From: Gammaproteobacteria bacterium
Lineage (GTDB): Bacteria > Pseudomonadota > Gammaproteobacteria > Steroidobacterales > Woeseiaceae
Assembly (NCBI GenBank): GCA_024640305.1
Contig: JAHEFG010000001.1
Span: 119,943 to 183,942 of the forward strand
DNA length: 64,000 nucleotides
Reading direction: 5' to 3'
In this document: positions 29,206 through 37,441 of the stretch, one piece after another
Layout: every line of letters begins with the position of its first letter
How positions within the stretch are numbered: position 1 is the first letter of the stretch
The notes under the pieces: model-generated
Database searches by the model: none
The model's input: only the letters and a program-made list of their open reading frames with translations
What the model was told of the DNA's origin: nothing
Made by a program: the position numbers and the translations under genes

Positions 29206-31020
29206 CTAGAGGCCGAGCAACTCATTACGGCGCGCAGCCAAAGAACGCAAACGCTTCTTGTCCAGCACATCCGAAAATTTTTCTGCGAGAACCTCGTCGG
29301 TCAACGCCGTCAGCGCATCTTTCCAGGCATTGGTCAGGTTCAGCTCTTTGCCCTTGAGGAATTTTGGCCTGCCCTTCCGGTTGACAAACGCCTTGTCATG
29401 CCCGACGAGCAGCAGTTGCCAGTTATCCGGACTGTAACGGATACTTTGTGCATATCGCCCTTCGTTGTAAATCAGGGCATCGAAGACGAACATAGCGCCC
29501 CATTGATCGGCCATCGGACAGTTGGCCGAGCCTCCCCTACCTTTTTCGGCACGTTGTTGTTCGTCGATCGAGCCATACGGAAGAAATTGCAGCGAGCCGG
29601 CGTTGCCATCGATCGTACGCAATGCGGTGACGGGCACCATGTCGAGTTCGAGCAATCGATCAAGACGGTATGCCGCGACTTCCGGGAAGAACCCGCGCGC
29701 TGATTGTTTTGCAAAAACTGCCTCGACACCTCGCGAACCATTACTCACGGTGACCAGCTGCCGTCCCGAATCATCCTCGCGAGTCGAAACGATATCGCCG
29801 TTCGCAAGCAGTTGCTCAATGTCTTCTGCAGCAAGGTAACCGCCCTGACGGCTGCCCACCCTGCGCGGGTGAGGCACGACCGACAACAACTCTTCGCTGT
29901 CCTGGTTGATAACGAAAATACGGCCCTGTTCCATCACGAGGGCGTTGCCGCTACCGGCATAGTGCTCATTGAGCATACCCGTATCGACCTCGTAAATACG
30001 GCCATCGAAACGCTGCATGATGCGCCGCCCCAGTGTTGGTGTATGACCGATGACCACCCGGTTCGCGCCTATGGCACGCAACGAAGCTTCGAGCCGATCT
30101 TCCTCCACTAATTCGTTGCAGGCGACATTGCCGCGATACCAAAGTGGCCCGTCACCTGCATGAATATTGGACAAGTTGAGGCGCTTGACGGCCGACATGG
30201 CATCGACTACACGCGCCTCAGTAGTCAATGGCGCCAGGTATTTCTCGAGCAACATGGGGTGCTCATAGAAGTTATCGGTCGGCAACAATGCGCCGGCCTC
30301 ATACAGGATCTCAAGATTGCGCAGGTAGTCGACCAACTCCCGCCGTAGCCGACCATTGACGCCGTCAAGCCCGATTTGGCCGATCATTGGCGACACGCCG
30401 CCATGGACGAAAGCGGTCTCGTTGATCACAACGACCACCGGCTTCTCTGCCAGCCAGCGGCCATACTTGCCATTTGATGAGAATGCACGTCGATGCCCAA
30501 AAAAGCCGATGGGGTAGGAACGATCAAAATCAGCGCGTAGCGCTTTCGTCGGCCCCGCTCCCGCCCTGTTGGCAGCATAAGCTGCGAACCACTTATCGCG
30601 ATCTTCAGCGAGTTCATCGTCGGCAAATGCCGCATATTCTGCTTTCGAGACGTAGCGAAGATCCCCGACGAGATTCATCGCTTCGTGATTTCCGATCAAC
30701 ACGTGCACCATGCCACCGGCGCTTGCCGCCTCGTTTTCGACGCGCATTAACAAATCCATCGCGGCGCGTGATTCGGGACCACGATCAAGAATATCGCCGA
30801 CGATTACCAGATGCGTTTTGCCGCCCGACCATGCCAGCTTGTCATCCAGGACGCCGGCATTCTGCAACGTGGCGACCATCGGACGATAGGCGCCATGAAT
30901 ATCGCTAACGGCTACTACGCGATCAATGTTGTCAAACTGCCATTGTGAAGCGTTCGCTACCGAGGCAAAAGAAACACAAAAACACAGCGATAAAGTCAAC
31001 AGGGATGAGAGTCTCTTCAA
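29206..31020 (-). CDS. Secreted metallophosphatase fused to a kinase-like domain
   Basis: 604 residues with a signal peptide (1-24). Residues about 30-355 are a calcineurin-like phosphoesterase with complete metal motifs: SDIHG, GDILDRGP, GNHE and VVIGHTP. Residues about 425-590 look like an atypical (FAM20/HipA-like) kinase fold: VEAVFAK, the EVAAYRLDRLLELDMVPVT helix, GSLQFLPYG, and FVFDALIYNEGR. The expected catalytic Asp-Arg reads Gly-Arg and the later metal Asp reads Gly (LVGHDKAF), so it may be a pseudokinase. The phosphatase half should be active, probably in the periplasm; substrate unknown. The kinase part is my inference from pattern. Confidence 0.72.
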   Translation of the reverse strand: MKRLSSLLTLSLCFCVSFASVANASQWQFDNIDRVVAVSDIHGAYRPMVATLQNAGVLDDKLAWSGGKTHLVIVGDILDRGPESRAAMDLLMRVENEAASAGGMVHVLIGNHEAMNLVGDLRYVSKAEYAAFADDELAEDRDKWFAAYAANRAGAGPTKALRADFDRSYPIGFFGHRRAFSSNGKYGRWLAEKPVVVVINETAFVHGGVSPMIGQIGLDGVNGRLRRELVDYLRNLEILYEAGALLPTDNFYEHPMLLEKYLAPLTTEARVVDAMSAVKRLNLSNIHAGDGPLWYRGNVACNELVEEDRLEASLRAIGANRVVIGHTPTLGRRIMQRFDGRIYEVDTGMLNEHYAGSGNALVMEQGRIFVINQDSEELLSVVPHPRRVGSRQGGYLAAEDIEQLLANGDIVSTREDDSGRQLVTVSNGSRGVEAVFAKQSARGFFPEVAAYRLDRLLELDMVPVTALRTIDGNAGSLQFLPYGSIDEQQRAEKGRGGSANCPMADQWGAMFVFDALIYNEGRYAQSIRYSPDNWQLLLVGHDKAFVNRKGRPKFLKGKELNLTNAWKDALTALTDEVLAEKFSDVLDKKRLRSLAARRNELLGL

Positions 31021-31155
31021 AGTGCATGAATCCTTTTATTGCTCGAACCTGCAGTGTAATCAGAACGCCGCGACGCAGCAATTTGGCCTGCTGCCAGGGC
31101 AGAGCGCTGTGCTAGACTCGTAGCGTCTTTGGCTACCTGCAACGTCGAGGGTTAG

Positions 31156-32226
31156 ATGCTCCGTTTCTGTTGGACTACAGCCGCTATCGTCTTGTTCCTG
31201 CCAATGTTTGCAGCATCGGCGCAGGAAAGCGACGGGCCCGATCCGTTATTCGCCGACAACGAGATTCTTGACGTCGAGATTGAGGCGCCGTTTGGGCTCC
31301 TCACCAGCGAGCGACCGGACGAAGACGAACTTGCCGGGAAGTTCCGCTACACGGCCGACGACGGCAGCCTTGTTGAATTCGACGTTGCCGTACGTGCACG
31401 GGGGCGTCTGCGCCGCACAGAAAATGTGTGTCAGTTTCCACCTTTGCGCCTGAACTTCAAAAAATCTGACGTTAAGGGTTCACTGCTTGATAAACAGGAC
31501 CGACTGAAGCTCGTTACTCATTGTCGTGAGCAACATCGTTACGAGCAAGCGGTTATTTCAGAGTATCTGGCATATCGAATCTTTAACGTGCTCAGCGACA
31601 TGAGTTATAGAGTGCGCTTGCTGCGAGCCACTTACACGTACACCGACGAAGATCGGCAGGTTCAGAGCTACGCTATTTTTATCGAGCATAAGGATCGGCT
31701 TGAAAAACGACTGAACGCCAAGACGTTACAAATCGATGACCCGGCCACGGAGAAAATAGAGAAAGCCATGATTCAGGATCTGCGTCGACCTGACTTGAAT
31801 CTTACGTCGGTGTTCCAGTACCTGATCGGCAACACGGATTTCTCACCGGTCATGGCAGCACCCGGTCAGGACTGTTGTCACAACCAGACGATTTTCGCGT
31901 TGGAGGGCGAGCCGAACTACACGGTTCCATATGATTTCGACCAGTCCGGCCTGGTCAATGCTCCGTACGCTACGCCGAGTCCGCAGTTTGGACTGCGTAC
32001 CACTCGCGAACGACTTTATCGGGGCCGATGTGTAAATAACGGCTATTTGCCCGGCACGCTGCAGCTGTTTAATGACAAGCGCGAAGACATTGAAGCGCTG
32101 GTCCACAACCAAGAGGGTCTCACCAAGGGAACGTCCAGGTTGATGCTGACGTACATCAAACAATTTTACGACACAATCAACAAGCCAAAGCGCCTGGATC
32201 GAGAGATCGTCAAGAAGTGTATCTAG
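31156..32226 (+). CDS. Secreted CotH-like protein (putative kinase fold)
   Basis: 356 residues with a clear signal peptide (to about residue 22, ASA-QES). The body resembles spore-coat CotH-type kinases: VRARGRLRR, the FPPLRLNFK segment, AVISEYLAYRIFN, YLIGNTDFSP and the DxD-like VPYDFDQSG. These would be the catalytic Asp and metal-binding Asp of that fold, both present. CotH relatives phosphorylate secreted proteins. Similarity is distant, so treat the family call as tentative. Divergent from the phosphatase fusion and close to a DUF4956 gene, a partner often seen beside CotH genes. Confidence 0.55.
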   Translation: MLRFCWTTAAIVLFLPMFAASAQESDGPDPLFADNEILDVEIEAPFGLLTSERPDEDELAGKFRYTADDGSLVEFDVAVRARGRLRRTENVCQFPPLRLNFKKSDVKGSLLDKQDRLKLVTHCREQHRYEQAVISEYLAYRIFNVLSDMSYRVRLLRATYTYTDEDRQVQSYAIFIEHKDRLEKRLNAKTLQIDDPATEKIEKAMIQDLRRPDLNLTSVFQYLIGNTDFSPVMAAPGQDCCHNQTIFALEGEPNYTVPYDFDQSGLVNAPYATPSPQFGLRTTRERLYRGRCVNNGYLPGTLQLFNDKREDIEALVHNQEGLTKGTSRLMLTYIKQFYDTINKPKRLDREIVKKCI

Positions 32227-33247
32227 GCGCGTCCTCGGCATTCGAAGCCAACATCCAGTCAACGACGATCTTCGCCACTCGCGGGTGAATGTAGTAACCA
32301 ACTGAACTGTGCGGATTGGACTTGCCGTAGCGTACGGCAAGGTTGTAGACATGATGATCGTGTACCGCACTTACGACGCGCTGATGCATCATCTTTTTGA
32401 AGTCATCGGCGAGAGTATTGTCATGACACAGATAGTCATCCTCAGCTGCCACGTTGTGCCACGTTATGACATTAGTCGGAAATCGCTCGCCCACACTACG
32501 CTTGGCACCCATTAAGCGCTTGCGAATATGCGTATCTCCCAACGGTGCACCCAGCGTTAGCCAGGTGTCTATTTTTGCGCCACCGTATTGATCTTTGAAT
32601 TCCAGTTCATGGGACAGTTGCCACAACACCTCATATGCGACGATACAACCCAGGCCATGTGTCATCAGCAAAACCTGGTCGCCCCTGTCAAGCATCTTGC
32701 ATAGCTTGGTACGCACACGCTCTCGCACTCTTTGTGCGTAATCAGTCTTGCCGGCCAGGTACTCTGCGCAGTCTTTGGATACGCAGCGAACCAGCGGCAT
32801 TGTCAAGCCAAGCGCACCCAGAACGGGCGCGGCGACATCAGCAGCAAATTCGCGCAACGCAGATTTGCCGGGGAGACGATCGTACTGCCGAATGCCGAAG
32901 CGTTTGCGGGCCGGAATCGCTTTGAGGTCGCTCAATGCATTATTTCGATCGCCCAGATCGAGCTTTTCGTCGTAGTGTTTGCCGGGCGACTCCAGCAATT
33001 CGTTTGTCAGGTCACCGTAATAGGCCAGATCTTTGAGGACGATGTCGAACGCGTCCACGTGATCCGCGTAATCACGTTGAATCCCATACCTCAACGCCGC
33101 CAGCGATATCTCCGCGAGAGCTTGCTCCGCCGGCTTAAAGTCCCTGCCATGTACCAGCAGTATGCTGCGGGCTCCGCCGCCGCTGTCGTTTCCAGATCCC
33201 ATCAGTGGTTCAGCCGCCGCGTCATTCGTAGTCGTCCTCACCAGCAT
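32210..33247 (-). CDS. Alpha/beta-hydrolase-like protein lacking the nucleophile serine
   Basis: 345 residues. ILLVHGRDF near residue 29 and LLMTHGLGCIVAYEVL in the middle are alpha/beta-hydrolase signatures, but the elbow normally reading HSxG has glycine (codon GGC, one base from AGC serine). The acid and histidine can be proposed around residues 285-320 but not assigned. It may be a non-catalytic relative or use another residue. Its stop overlaps the CotH-like gene by 17 bases and its start overlaps the DUF4956 stop by 26. A later ATG at 33202 is possible. Confidence 0.6.
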   Translation of the reverse strand: MLVRTTTNDAAAEPLMGSGNDSGGGARSILLVHGRDFKPAEQALAEISLAALRYGIQRDYADHVDAFDIVLKDLAYYGDLTNELLESPGKHYDEKLDLGDRNNALSDLKAIPARKRFGIRQYDRLPGKSALREFAADVAAPVLGALGLTMPLVRCVSKDCAEYLAGKTDYAQRVRERVRTKLCKMLDRGDQVLLMTHGLGCIVAYEVLWQLSHELEFKDQYGGAKIDTWLTLGAPLGDTHIRKRLMGAKRSVGERFPTNVITWHNVAAEDDYLCHDNTLADDFKKMMHQRVVSAVHDHHVYNLAVRYGKSNPHSSVGYYIHPRVAKIVVDWMLASNAEDAPRYTS

Positions 33248-33872
33248 CCCGACGCGTCAGCATTGTCAGAAATGGCCCGGACAGGGTTTTGCCGTATTCC
33301 AGCTTCCAGATAAACAGCGTAGCGAAGACGAACGCGCCTGAAATAACCGTTGCGACCCCCAGGGCGCCGATGCCGGATCCGAGTCCGATAGCGATTGCGA
33401 CGAATATGTACATGGCGTCCGAAGGTTGCGCAAGCGAAAAGCGAAAACGTACGGCTGCGACAACGCCGGCAAGACTAAATGCCAGTGCCAGGCTATTGAG
33501 TACGATCATCGAGATGCCGGTCACCACAACCGGAAGAATCATAATGGTCTGCAGAAACGACTGGTCGATTCGCCGCACGCGGCTCGTTATGAAGTAAGCC
33601 CACGAGATTGGCACTGTCAGTATCAGCGCCCCGACGCTCGCGAAGGCCAGACGAATAGGACCGTGTGAAGCAAGAACCGTATCCTGAACGCTGGAATAGA
33701 TAGGCTCGAAGGTATCGGCATCCGACGCCGCCAGATCGCTGACACCACCAATTGGAAAATACTGGTTGAGTATCGGAAAGCGCGCCAACGCATACAACAT
33801 CCCACCTACCCAAAAAGCGTAGTACAGGATGATCAGGGTCAACGGTATGAGTAATCCGCCTGATTTTCGCAT
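33222..33872 (-). CDS. DUF4956 membrane protein
   Basis: About 216 residues with four or five membrane segments. The signature VAAVRFRFSLAQPSDAMYIFVAIAIGLGSGIGALG is that of DUF4956, a family of unknown function. Start at ATG 33872 is supported by GGAGG seven bases upstream; the frame extends further but without such a site. DUF4956 genes are commonly found with CotH and polyphosphate-polymerase-like genes; here only the CotH-like gene is present. Confidence 0.8.
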   Translation of the reverse strand: MRKSGGLLIPLTLIILYYAFWVGGMLYALARFPILNQYFPIGGVSDLAASDADTFEPIYSSVQDTVLASHGPIRLAFASVGALILTVPISWAYFITSRVRRIDQSFLQTIMILPVVVTGISMIVLNSLALAFSLAGVVAAVRFRFSLAQPSDAMYIFVAIAIGLGSGIGALGVATVISGAFVFATLFIWKLEYGKTLSGPFLTMLTRRDAGEDDYE

Positions 33873-33992
33873 TGCGCGCCTCCGTCCGTGATGCGACACG
33901 ATACCGTCCGATATTGAGGACAGCAAATGTTCGGCAAGCTGTGAGCGTCGATGGTAGTCTATGCGCCGATTTTGGCCGGCTCAATAAGAATT

Positions 33993-34970
33993 ATGAAACA
34001 ACCTGTGCAACTACTGGGAATCAGCAACGCTATTGTTGATGTGCTGGCGCATATCGACGACAACTTCCTGCAGAAAATCGACGCTGTTCCGGGGTCAATG
34101 ACGCTGATCGACCAAAAGCGAGCGCACGAGATCTACTCAATGATGGGTCCTGCGACAGAGATGTCGGGTGGGTCTGTCGCCAATACCGTGGCTGGCTTCG
34201 CCAATCTGGGCGGGTCGGCAGCTTATATCGGCCGCGTCAAGAAGGATCAACTGGGCTCGATTTTTAACCATGACATGCGCTCGCTCGGCATCGATATTCG
34301 GCTTGAGCCCGGATCTGACGGAGCGCCGACTGCCCGCAGTCATATTTTGATCAGCGCAGACGGGCAGCGAACAATGCAGACTTACCTCGGTGCCTGCATG
34401 GAATTAGCGGTCAGCGACATTACTCCCGAGACTTTTGGTGCGCCGAAGGCCGTGCTGCTTGAAGGTTACGTCTGGGATCTGCCTGAAGGCCCCGCGCTCG
34501 CGAGAAAAGCAATCGATATCGCCGGCAGCATCGGTACGACTGTCGTGCTATCGCTGTCTGACTCTTTTTGTGTTGAACGACATCGCGAATCTTTCGAAGA
34601 GGCCGTTCGTAATGGCGTCGACATTATCGTGGCTGACGACGATGAAGTGAATGCGCTGATGCAGACAGATAATTTTGACGACACACTTGAGGCGCTCGAA
34701 AAATACGACAACTTGTTCGTGATAACGCGCTCGGAACTCGGCTCTGTGGTCGTGCATGGCGATGAAAAAATCGAGCAACCCGCATCCGCCGTGGACGCTG
34801 TTATTGACACCACCGGAGCTGGCGACGCCTACTGTGCCGGGTTCCTGTTCGGTTGGGTCAACGGCCATTCTCTTGCCGAATGCGCAAAGATTGGCACGTT
34901 TTGCGGAACGACCGTTATTCAGCAGGTCGGCGCGCGTATCGAACCAGGTCTGCTCGACGATTACGACTGA
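33993..34970 (+). CDS. Adenosine kinase / PfkB-family nucleoside kinase
   Basis: About 325 residues, PfkB fold. MSGGSVANTVAGFANLGG near residue 58 and the catalytic DTTGAGDAYCAGFLFG near the C-terminus are intact. The closest pattern is the bacterial adenosine kinase group, which makes AMP from adenosine and ATP; a ribokinase-like activity cannot be ruled out. The ATG at 33993 (MKQPVQLLG) is chosen over an upstream in-frame start. It lies beside the BMC operon and would salvage nucleosides rather than degrade them. Confidence 0.82.
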   Translation: MKQPVQLLGISNAIVDVLAHIDDNFLQKIDAVPGSMTLIDQKRAHEIYSMMGPATEMSGGSVANTVAGFANLGGSAAYIGRVKKDQLGSIFNHDMRSLGIDIRLEPGSDGAPTARSHILISADGQRTMQTYLGACMELAVSDITPETFGAPKAVLLEGYVWDLPEGPALARKAIDIAGSIGTTVVLSLSDSFCVERHRESFEEAVRNGVDIIVADDDEVNALMQTDNFDDTLEALEKYDNLFVITRSELGSVVVHGDEKIEQPASAVDAVIDTTGAGDAYCAGFLFGWVNGHSLAECAKIGTFCGTTVIQQVGARIEPGLLDDYD

Positions 34971-36958
34971 GGCAACGCGAAAGCAATCAGTTTGTCGTCC
35001 ATAGGCACACCCGATCGCGAGCTCCCACCTGCGTAAATAACGACGTACTGCCGCCCCTTCCAGACGTACGTCATCGGTGTCGCATTTCCGGTAGTTGGCA
35101 AGCGGCCACGCCAAAGCTCCTCGCCCGTCGCCGTGCTCAGGGCGCGCAGGTAATAGTCCATCGTCGATGCGATAAAGATGACATCCCCGGAGGTTGCAAT
35201 CGGCCCGCCGAAAGTTGGCGTGCCGACTTCGAGCGACAAACCGGCCATATCTTTCAATGTGCCGAGTGCACGACGCCAAACGATGTCGCCTGTAGCGAGG
35301 TCGACTGCCGCAATGATCCCCCATGGCGGCGGATTGCAGGGTAGCTTGAGCGGAGATAACACCACTCCCCGCCTCGCGCCGAACGGCGCGCCATGCATCG
35401 GCGCTACGTCCTGATCGTGGAATACTTCCCGCGCCGCGCCAACCTCATCGCTCGGTATCAGGGCAATTTCGTGCACCAGGCTGGACATGTTGATGATCAG
35501 CAAATTGCGCCGCGGATCGTACGCCGCACCACCCCAATTCGCACCACCGCCGGTGAACGGATAGAACATCGTCCCCTCCACGCTGGGTGGCGTGAACAGA
35601 CCTTCGGCGCGCAACTCGCCCAGGCGCTTTTCGCAGGCTCGCTTATCGAACCACGTTAGCCCGAATGCATCACCCGGATTGATGCGGCTTGGCACAAGCT
35701 GTGGCGGCGCATCAGGTATGGGCTGAGTCGGAGACAGCGGTTCACCTTCTATGTCTGTCCCGGGTATCGGCACCTCTGAGACCGGGAGAAACGGCTCGCC
35801 CGTGTCGCGGTCGAGCACGAACACATGACCGGTTTTGGTGACTTGCGCGACAACATCATGCGCCGCGCCGTTGCGCCATACCGCGTAAAGGCCCGGTTGC
35901 GCCGGTAGGTCGTAGTCCCAGACGTCGTGGTGCACGATCTGGTAAGCCCAATTGACAGCGCCGTCCGCAACATTCAGCGCCACCACCGAATTGGCATGCC
36001 GATTATCGCCAGGGCGCAAGCCGCCGTAGAAATCCGGGCTCGGGCTCGAGGTGGGGACGAAAATCAAGCCGCGCTCAGGATCGGCTGACATCGGCGCCCA
36101 TGCGTTAGCGTGGCCCTCCACGGGTGGCTCGTCACCTTGCCAATCCGCGTTGCCTGCAGTCCTCGGGATTGGGTCGAAGTCCCACTTCGGTTCACCGGTC
36201 CGTACATCGAAAGCTCGCACGGTACCGTGTGGCGCGGCAACCCGAACGTTATCGGAAATTGCAGACCCGACGATCACCGTGTCTTCGATAACAACGGGCG
36301 GCGAGGTTATTTGAAACTCTCCAGGCCAAACCAGCTCCATGCCGACATCGAGCACAACCTGCCCTTGTGCCCCGAAATCGGGACATGATTTTCCGCTGTG
36401 CGCATCAATCGCGACCAGGCGACCGTCATTACTGCCCATTAGAATTCGCGGCGAGCATTCTGCGCCCGGGTCATCATCCCGCCACTGCGCCACACCGCGG
36501 CAAACGAACTGGTTTCCCGGGTGTTGGTCCAGATCGATGTTGGCGTCGAACCGCCAAAGTTGCTCGCCGCTGGCAGGATCGAGTGCGATCACGTCATTGA
36601 AGGGCGTGCAGAAAACCAGGGCCTCATCGACCAGGATCGGAGTGCCCTCGGCAATGCTGCCCCCGATCGCGCCCGGTTTATTCGCCAGATCACCGGTGCT
36701 GAAAACCCAGGCCATTTCCAGCTCACTGACATTTGTAGTGTTTATCTGCTCGGCCGAGCTGTAGCGGTGACCGCCCGCATCATTGCCGTAGTTAGGCCAA
36801 CCCGGCCCGGGCAAGTTGGATTGGCCGCCGTGCATCGACGCCTCGCCCACCACGTCTAAAGAATGCGCACCACCCAGGTAGCGATAGCCGCTGCCGCCCC
36901 CTATAAGTAATAACAGCAGCAGCGCGGCCAGCAACACTAAAACCCGCAAATACTTCAT
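34961..36958 (-). CDS. PQQ-dependent membrane-anchored dehydrogenase
   Basis: About 665 residues: one N-terminal membrane anchor (YLRVLVLLAALLLLLLIGGG), then an eight-bladed quinoprotein propeller with repeats such as VIALDPASGEQLWRFD and AVDLATGDIVWRRALG. Resembles membrane glucose/quinate dehydrogenases but lacks their four-to-five-helix N-terminal domain. It should oxidise a sugar or alcohol in the periplasm and feed ubiquinone. Substrate unknown. Its promoter region is shared with the divergent BMC regulator and has an operator-like site 37 bases upstream, hinting at co-regulation. It overlaps the end of the adenosine kinase gene by ten bases. Confidence 0.85.
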   Translation of the reverse strand: MKYLRVLVLLAALLLLLLIGGGSGYRYLGGAHSLDVVGEASMHGGQSNLPGPGWPNYGNDAGGHRYSSAEQINTTNVSELEMAWVFSTGDLANKPGAIGGSIAEGTPILVDEALVFCTPFNDVIALDPASGEQLWRFDANIDLDQHPGNQFVCRGVAQWRDDDPGAECSPRILMGSNDGRLVAIDAHSGKSCPDFGAQGQVVLDVGMELVWPGEFQITSPPVVIEDTVIVGSAISDNVRVAAPHGTVRAFDVRTGEPKWDFDPIPRTAGNADWQGDEPPVEGHANAWAPMSADPERGLIFVPTSSPSPDFYGGLRPGDNRHANSVVALNVADGAVNWAYQIVHHDVWDYDLPAQPGLYAVWRNGAAHDVVAQVTKTGHVFVLDRDTGEPFLPVSEVPIPGTDIEGEPLSPTQPIPDAPPQLVPSRINPGDAFGLTWFDKRACEKRLGELRAEGLFTPPSVEGTMFYPFTGGGANWGGAAYDPRRNLLIINMSSLVHEIALIPSDEVGAAREVFHDQDVAPMHGAPFGARRGVVLSPLKLPCNPPPWGIIAAVDLATGDIVWRRALGTLKDMAGLSLEVGTPTFGGPIATSGDVIFIASTMDYYLRALSTATGEELWRGRLPTTGNATPMTYVWKGRQYVVIYAGGSSRSGVPMDDKLIAFALPQS

Positions 36959-36994
36959 TTTATAAAGCTTTCCTTCAATTCCCAGCATAATGAC

Positions 36995-37011
36995 ACTTCA
37001 GCGTGCAAAGT
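36995..37011. promoter_or_regulatory. BMC operator candidate 1 (ACTT-N9-AAGT)
   Basis: ACTTCAGCGTGCAAAGT lies in the divergent gap between the PQQ dehydrogenase and the BMC regulator, 37 bases upstream of the dehydrogenase start. The half sites ACTT and AAGT match the other three copies at the two ends of the BMC operon; its AT-poor core differs from them. Confidence 0.5.
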
Positions 37012-37066
37012 TTATCCCCGTTCCGGTGCCAACCAGGGCTTGACACAAGCCACTTGAACGGCGGAT

Positions 37067-37083
37067 ACTTCGCAAAATAAAGT
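37067..37083. promoter_or_regulatory. BMC operator candidate 2 (ACTT-N9-AAGT)
   Basis: ACTTCGCAAAATAAAGT ends ten bases before the GTG start of the winged-helix regulator, a position suited to autorepression. It shares 14 of 17 bases with the copy at 42797. Confidence 0.65.
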
Positions 37084-37093
37084 TAATTGAACC

Positions 37094-37441
37094 GTGAATC
37101 TACACTTCGACGAAATGATCAGCGCACCCTGTCGCCTAGGCATCCTGGCCACGCTCGTGCCGGGCGCGTCTATCTCCTTTACCGACATGAAAGCAAAAAC
37201 CAGCCTGTCCGATGGCAACCTTCACGTGCAAACGCGCAAGCTTGCTGACGTAGGTTACATCGAAATAGGCAAGGGAAAAAAGGGGCGGCGCACAGTCACT
37301 GAGTTTCGCATCACTGAGCTCGGGCTTGAGCGCCTCCGGCTTTACGTTATGAAGTTACAGGCGGTTCTGGATGCCGGACCAGGCGCGACTCCTGCGGTTC
37401 AGCGTTCGGAGCAGCGAGATGATGCGGCGGTATGGTCATGA
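37094..37441 (+). CDS. Winged-helix transcriptional regulator of the BMC operon
   Basis: 115 residues with a MarR/HTH_34-like winged helix: [29 protein letters not shown] forms the helix-turn-helix, and [18 protein letters not shown] the wing. No ligand domain is evident, so it may sense through dimer contacts or an associated small molecule. It starts with GTG, and its stop overlaps the ATG of the RpiB-DeoC gene (ATGA), so it is the first gene of the BMC operon. Likely binds the ACTT-N9-AAGT sites; whether it represses or activates is not visible. Confidence 0.82.
   Translation: MNLHFDEMISAPCRLGILATLVPGASISFTDMKAKTSLSDGNLHVQTRKLADVGYIEIGKGKKGRRTVTEFRITELGLERLRLYVMKLQAVLDAGPGATPAVQRSEQRDDAAVWS

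Noticed and set aside
34548-35324. 258-codon minus frame across the adenosine kinase/PQQ dehydrogenase junction
   Set aside because: Antisense to the kinase and out of frame in the dehydrogenase gene; both real genes are intact.
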